64,000 nucleotides of DNA, from NCBI GenBank assembly GCA_963722175.1, contig CAVRKA010000006.1:200133-264132 (forward strand), written 5' to 3'. The notes under the pieces were generated by a model. It was not told the DNA's origin, searched no databases, and saw only the letters and a program-made list of their open reading frames with translations. The position numbers and the translations under genes were made by a program. This stretch comes from WHSW01 sp963722175. Its GTDB lineage: Bacteria; Actinomycetota; Thermoleophilia; Solirubrobacterales; 70-9. Positions 63,952-64,000 of the stretch are shown piece by piece; within the stretch, counting starts at the first letter, position 1, and each line of letters opens with the position of its first letter.

Positions 63952-64000
63952 TGAAGTACCTGCAAATCGAAGACTTCTGAATCGGCCTGATAATCGGAGT

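Overview
The window is about 70% GC and reads as a chromosomal segment of an actinobacterium, most likely class Thermoleophilia (Solirubrobacterales-like). This placement is an inference from gene order (hisS-aspS-mnmA-alaS-ruvX-mltG-aroE next to a type IV pilus cluster and a shikimate block), from the secreted-protein types (ELWxxDGT, CSLREAI and Cys-paired Ig-like repeats) and from TANNNT -10 boxes set just upstream of start codons. No rRNA, transposase, phage or CRISPR array is visible.\n\n1-13.8 kb is a secreted-protein region. A giant repeat protein runs leftward off the window. Divergent from it, a neutral ceramidase-like enzyme and a GH36-like glycosidase form a two-gene unit, followed by a CSLREAI/choice-of-anchor-Q adhesin-like protein. 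A perfect 14-bp palindrome lies in the divergent promoter region.\n\n13.8-26.8 kb is housekeeping, mostly on the minus strand: a small membrane gene behind a Crp-like palindrome, dxs, a polyprenyl synthase, a possible xseB, nusB, efp, an M24 aminopeptidase, aroQ, a fused shikimate kinase/3-dehydroquinate synthase, and aroC. A methyltransferase, an AbiEi/DUF559 protein, an M42 peptidase and a PEBP protein are interspersed. Several stop/start codons overlap (ATGA), indicating translational coupling.\n\n27-41.7 kb is a complete type IVa pilus locus on the minus strand: pilB, three minor pilins (PilV/W/X-like), pilT, pilC, two almost identical pilA genes, pilD, pilM, pilN, pilO and an uncharacterised membrane-anchored gene. 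The locus sits between aroE and aroC. Its motor and assembly genes carry many single-base frameshifts, although the protein sequence is otherwise conserved. I read these as mostly sequence errors, not decay.\n\n41.7-55.7 kb continues on the minus strand with aroE, mltG, ruvX, alaS, an mnmA fused to an IscU/NifU-like domain, a thioredoxin-like membrane protein, a polytopic membrane protein, aspS, hisS, an MBL hydrolase and a small basic membrane protein. A secreted alpha/beta hydrolase lies on the plus strand.\n\n55.8-64 kb is mixed: a LysM-VanY peptidase, a formiminotransferase-like protein, an M29-like peptidase, a LuxR-type regulator remnant, two GGDEF diguanylate cyclases, a DUF2294 protein, small proteins, a cold-shock protein and a CAU tRNA.\n\nCoordinates of frameshifted genes are outer limits read across the shifts.
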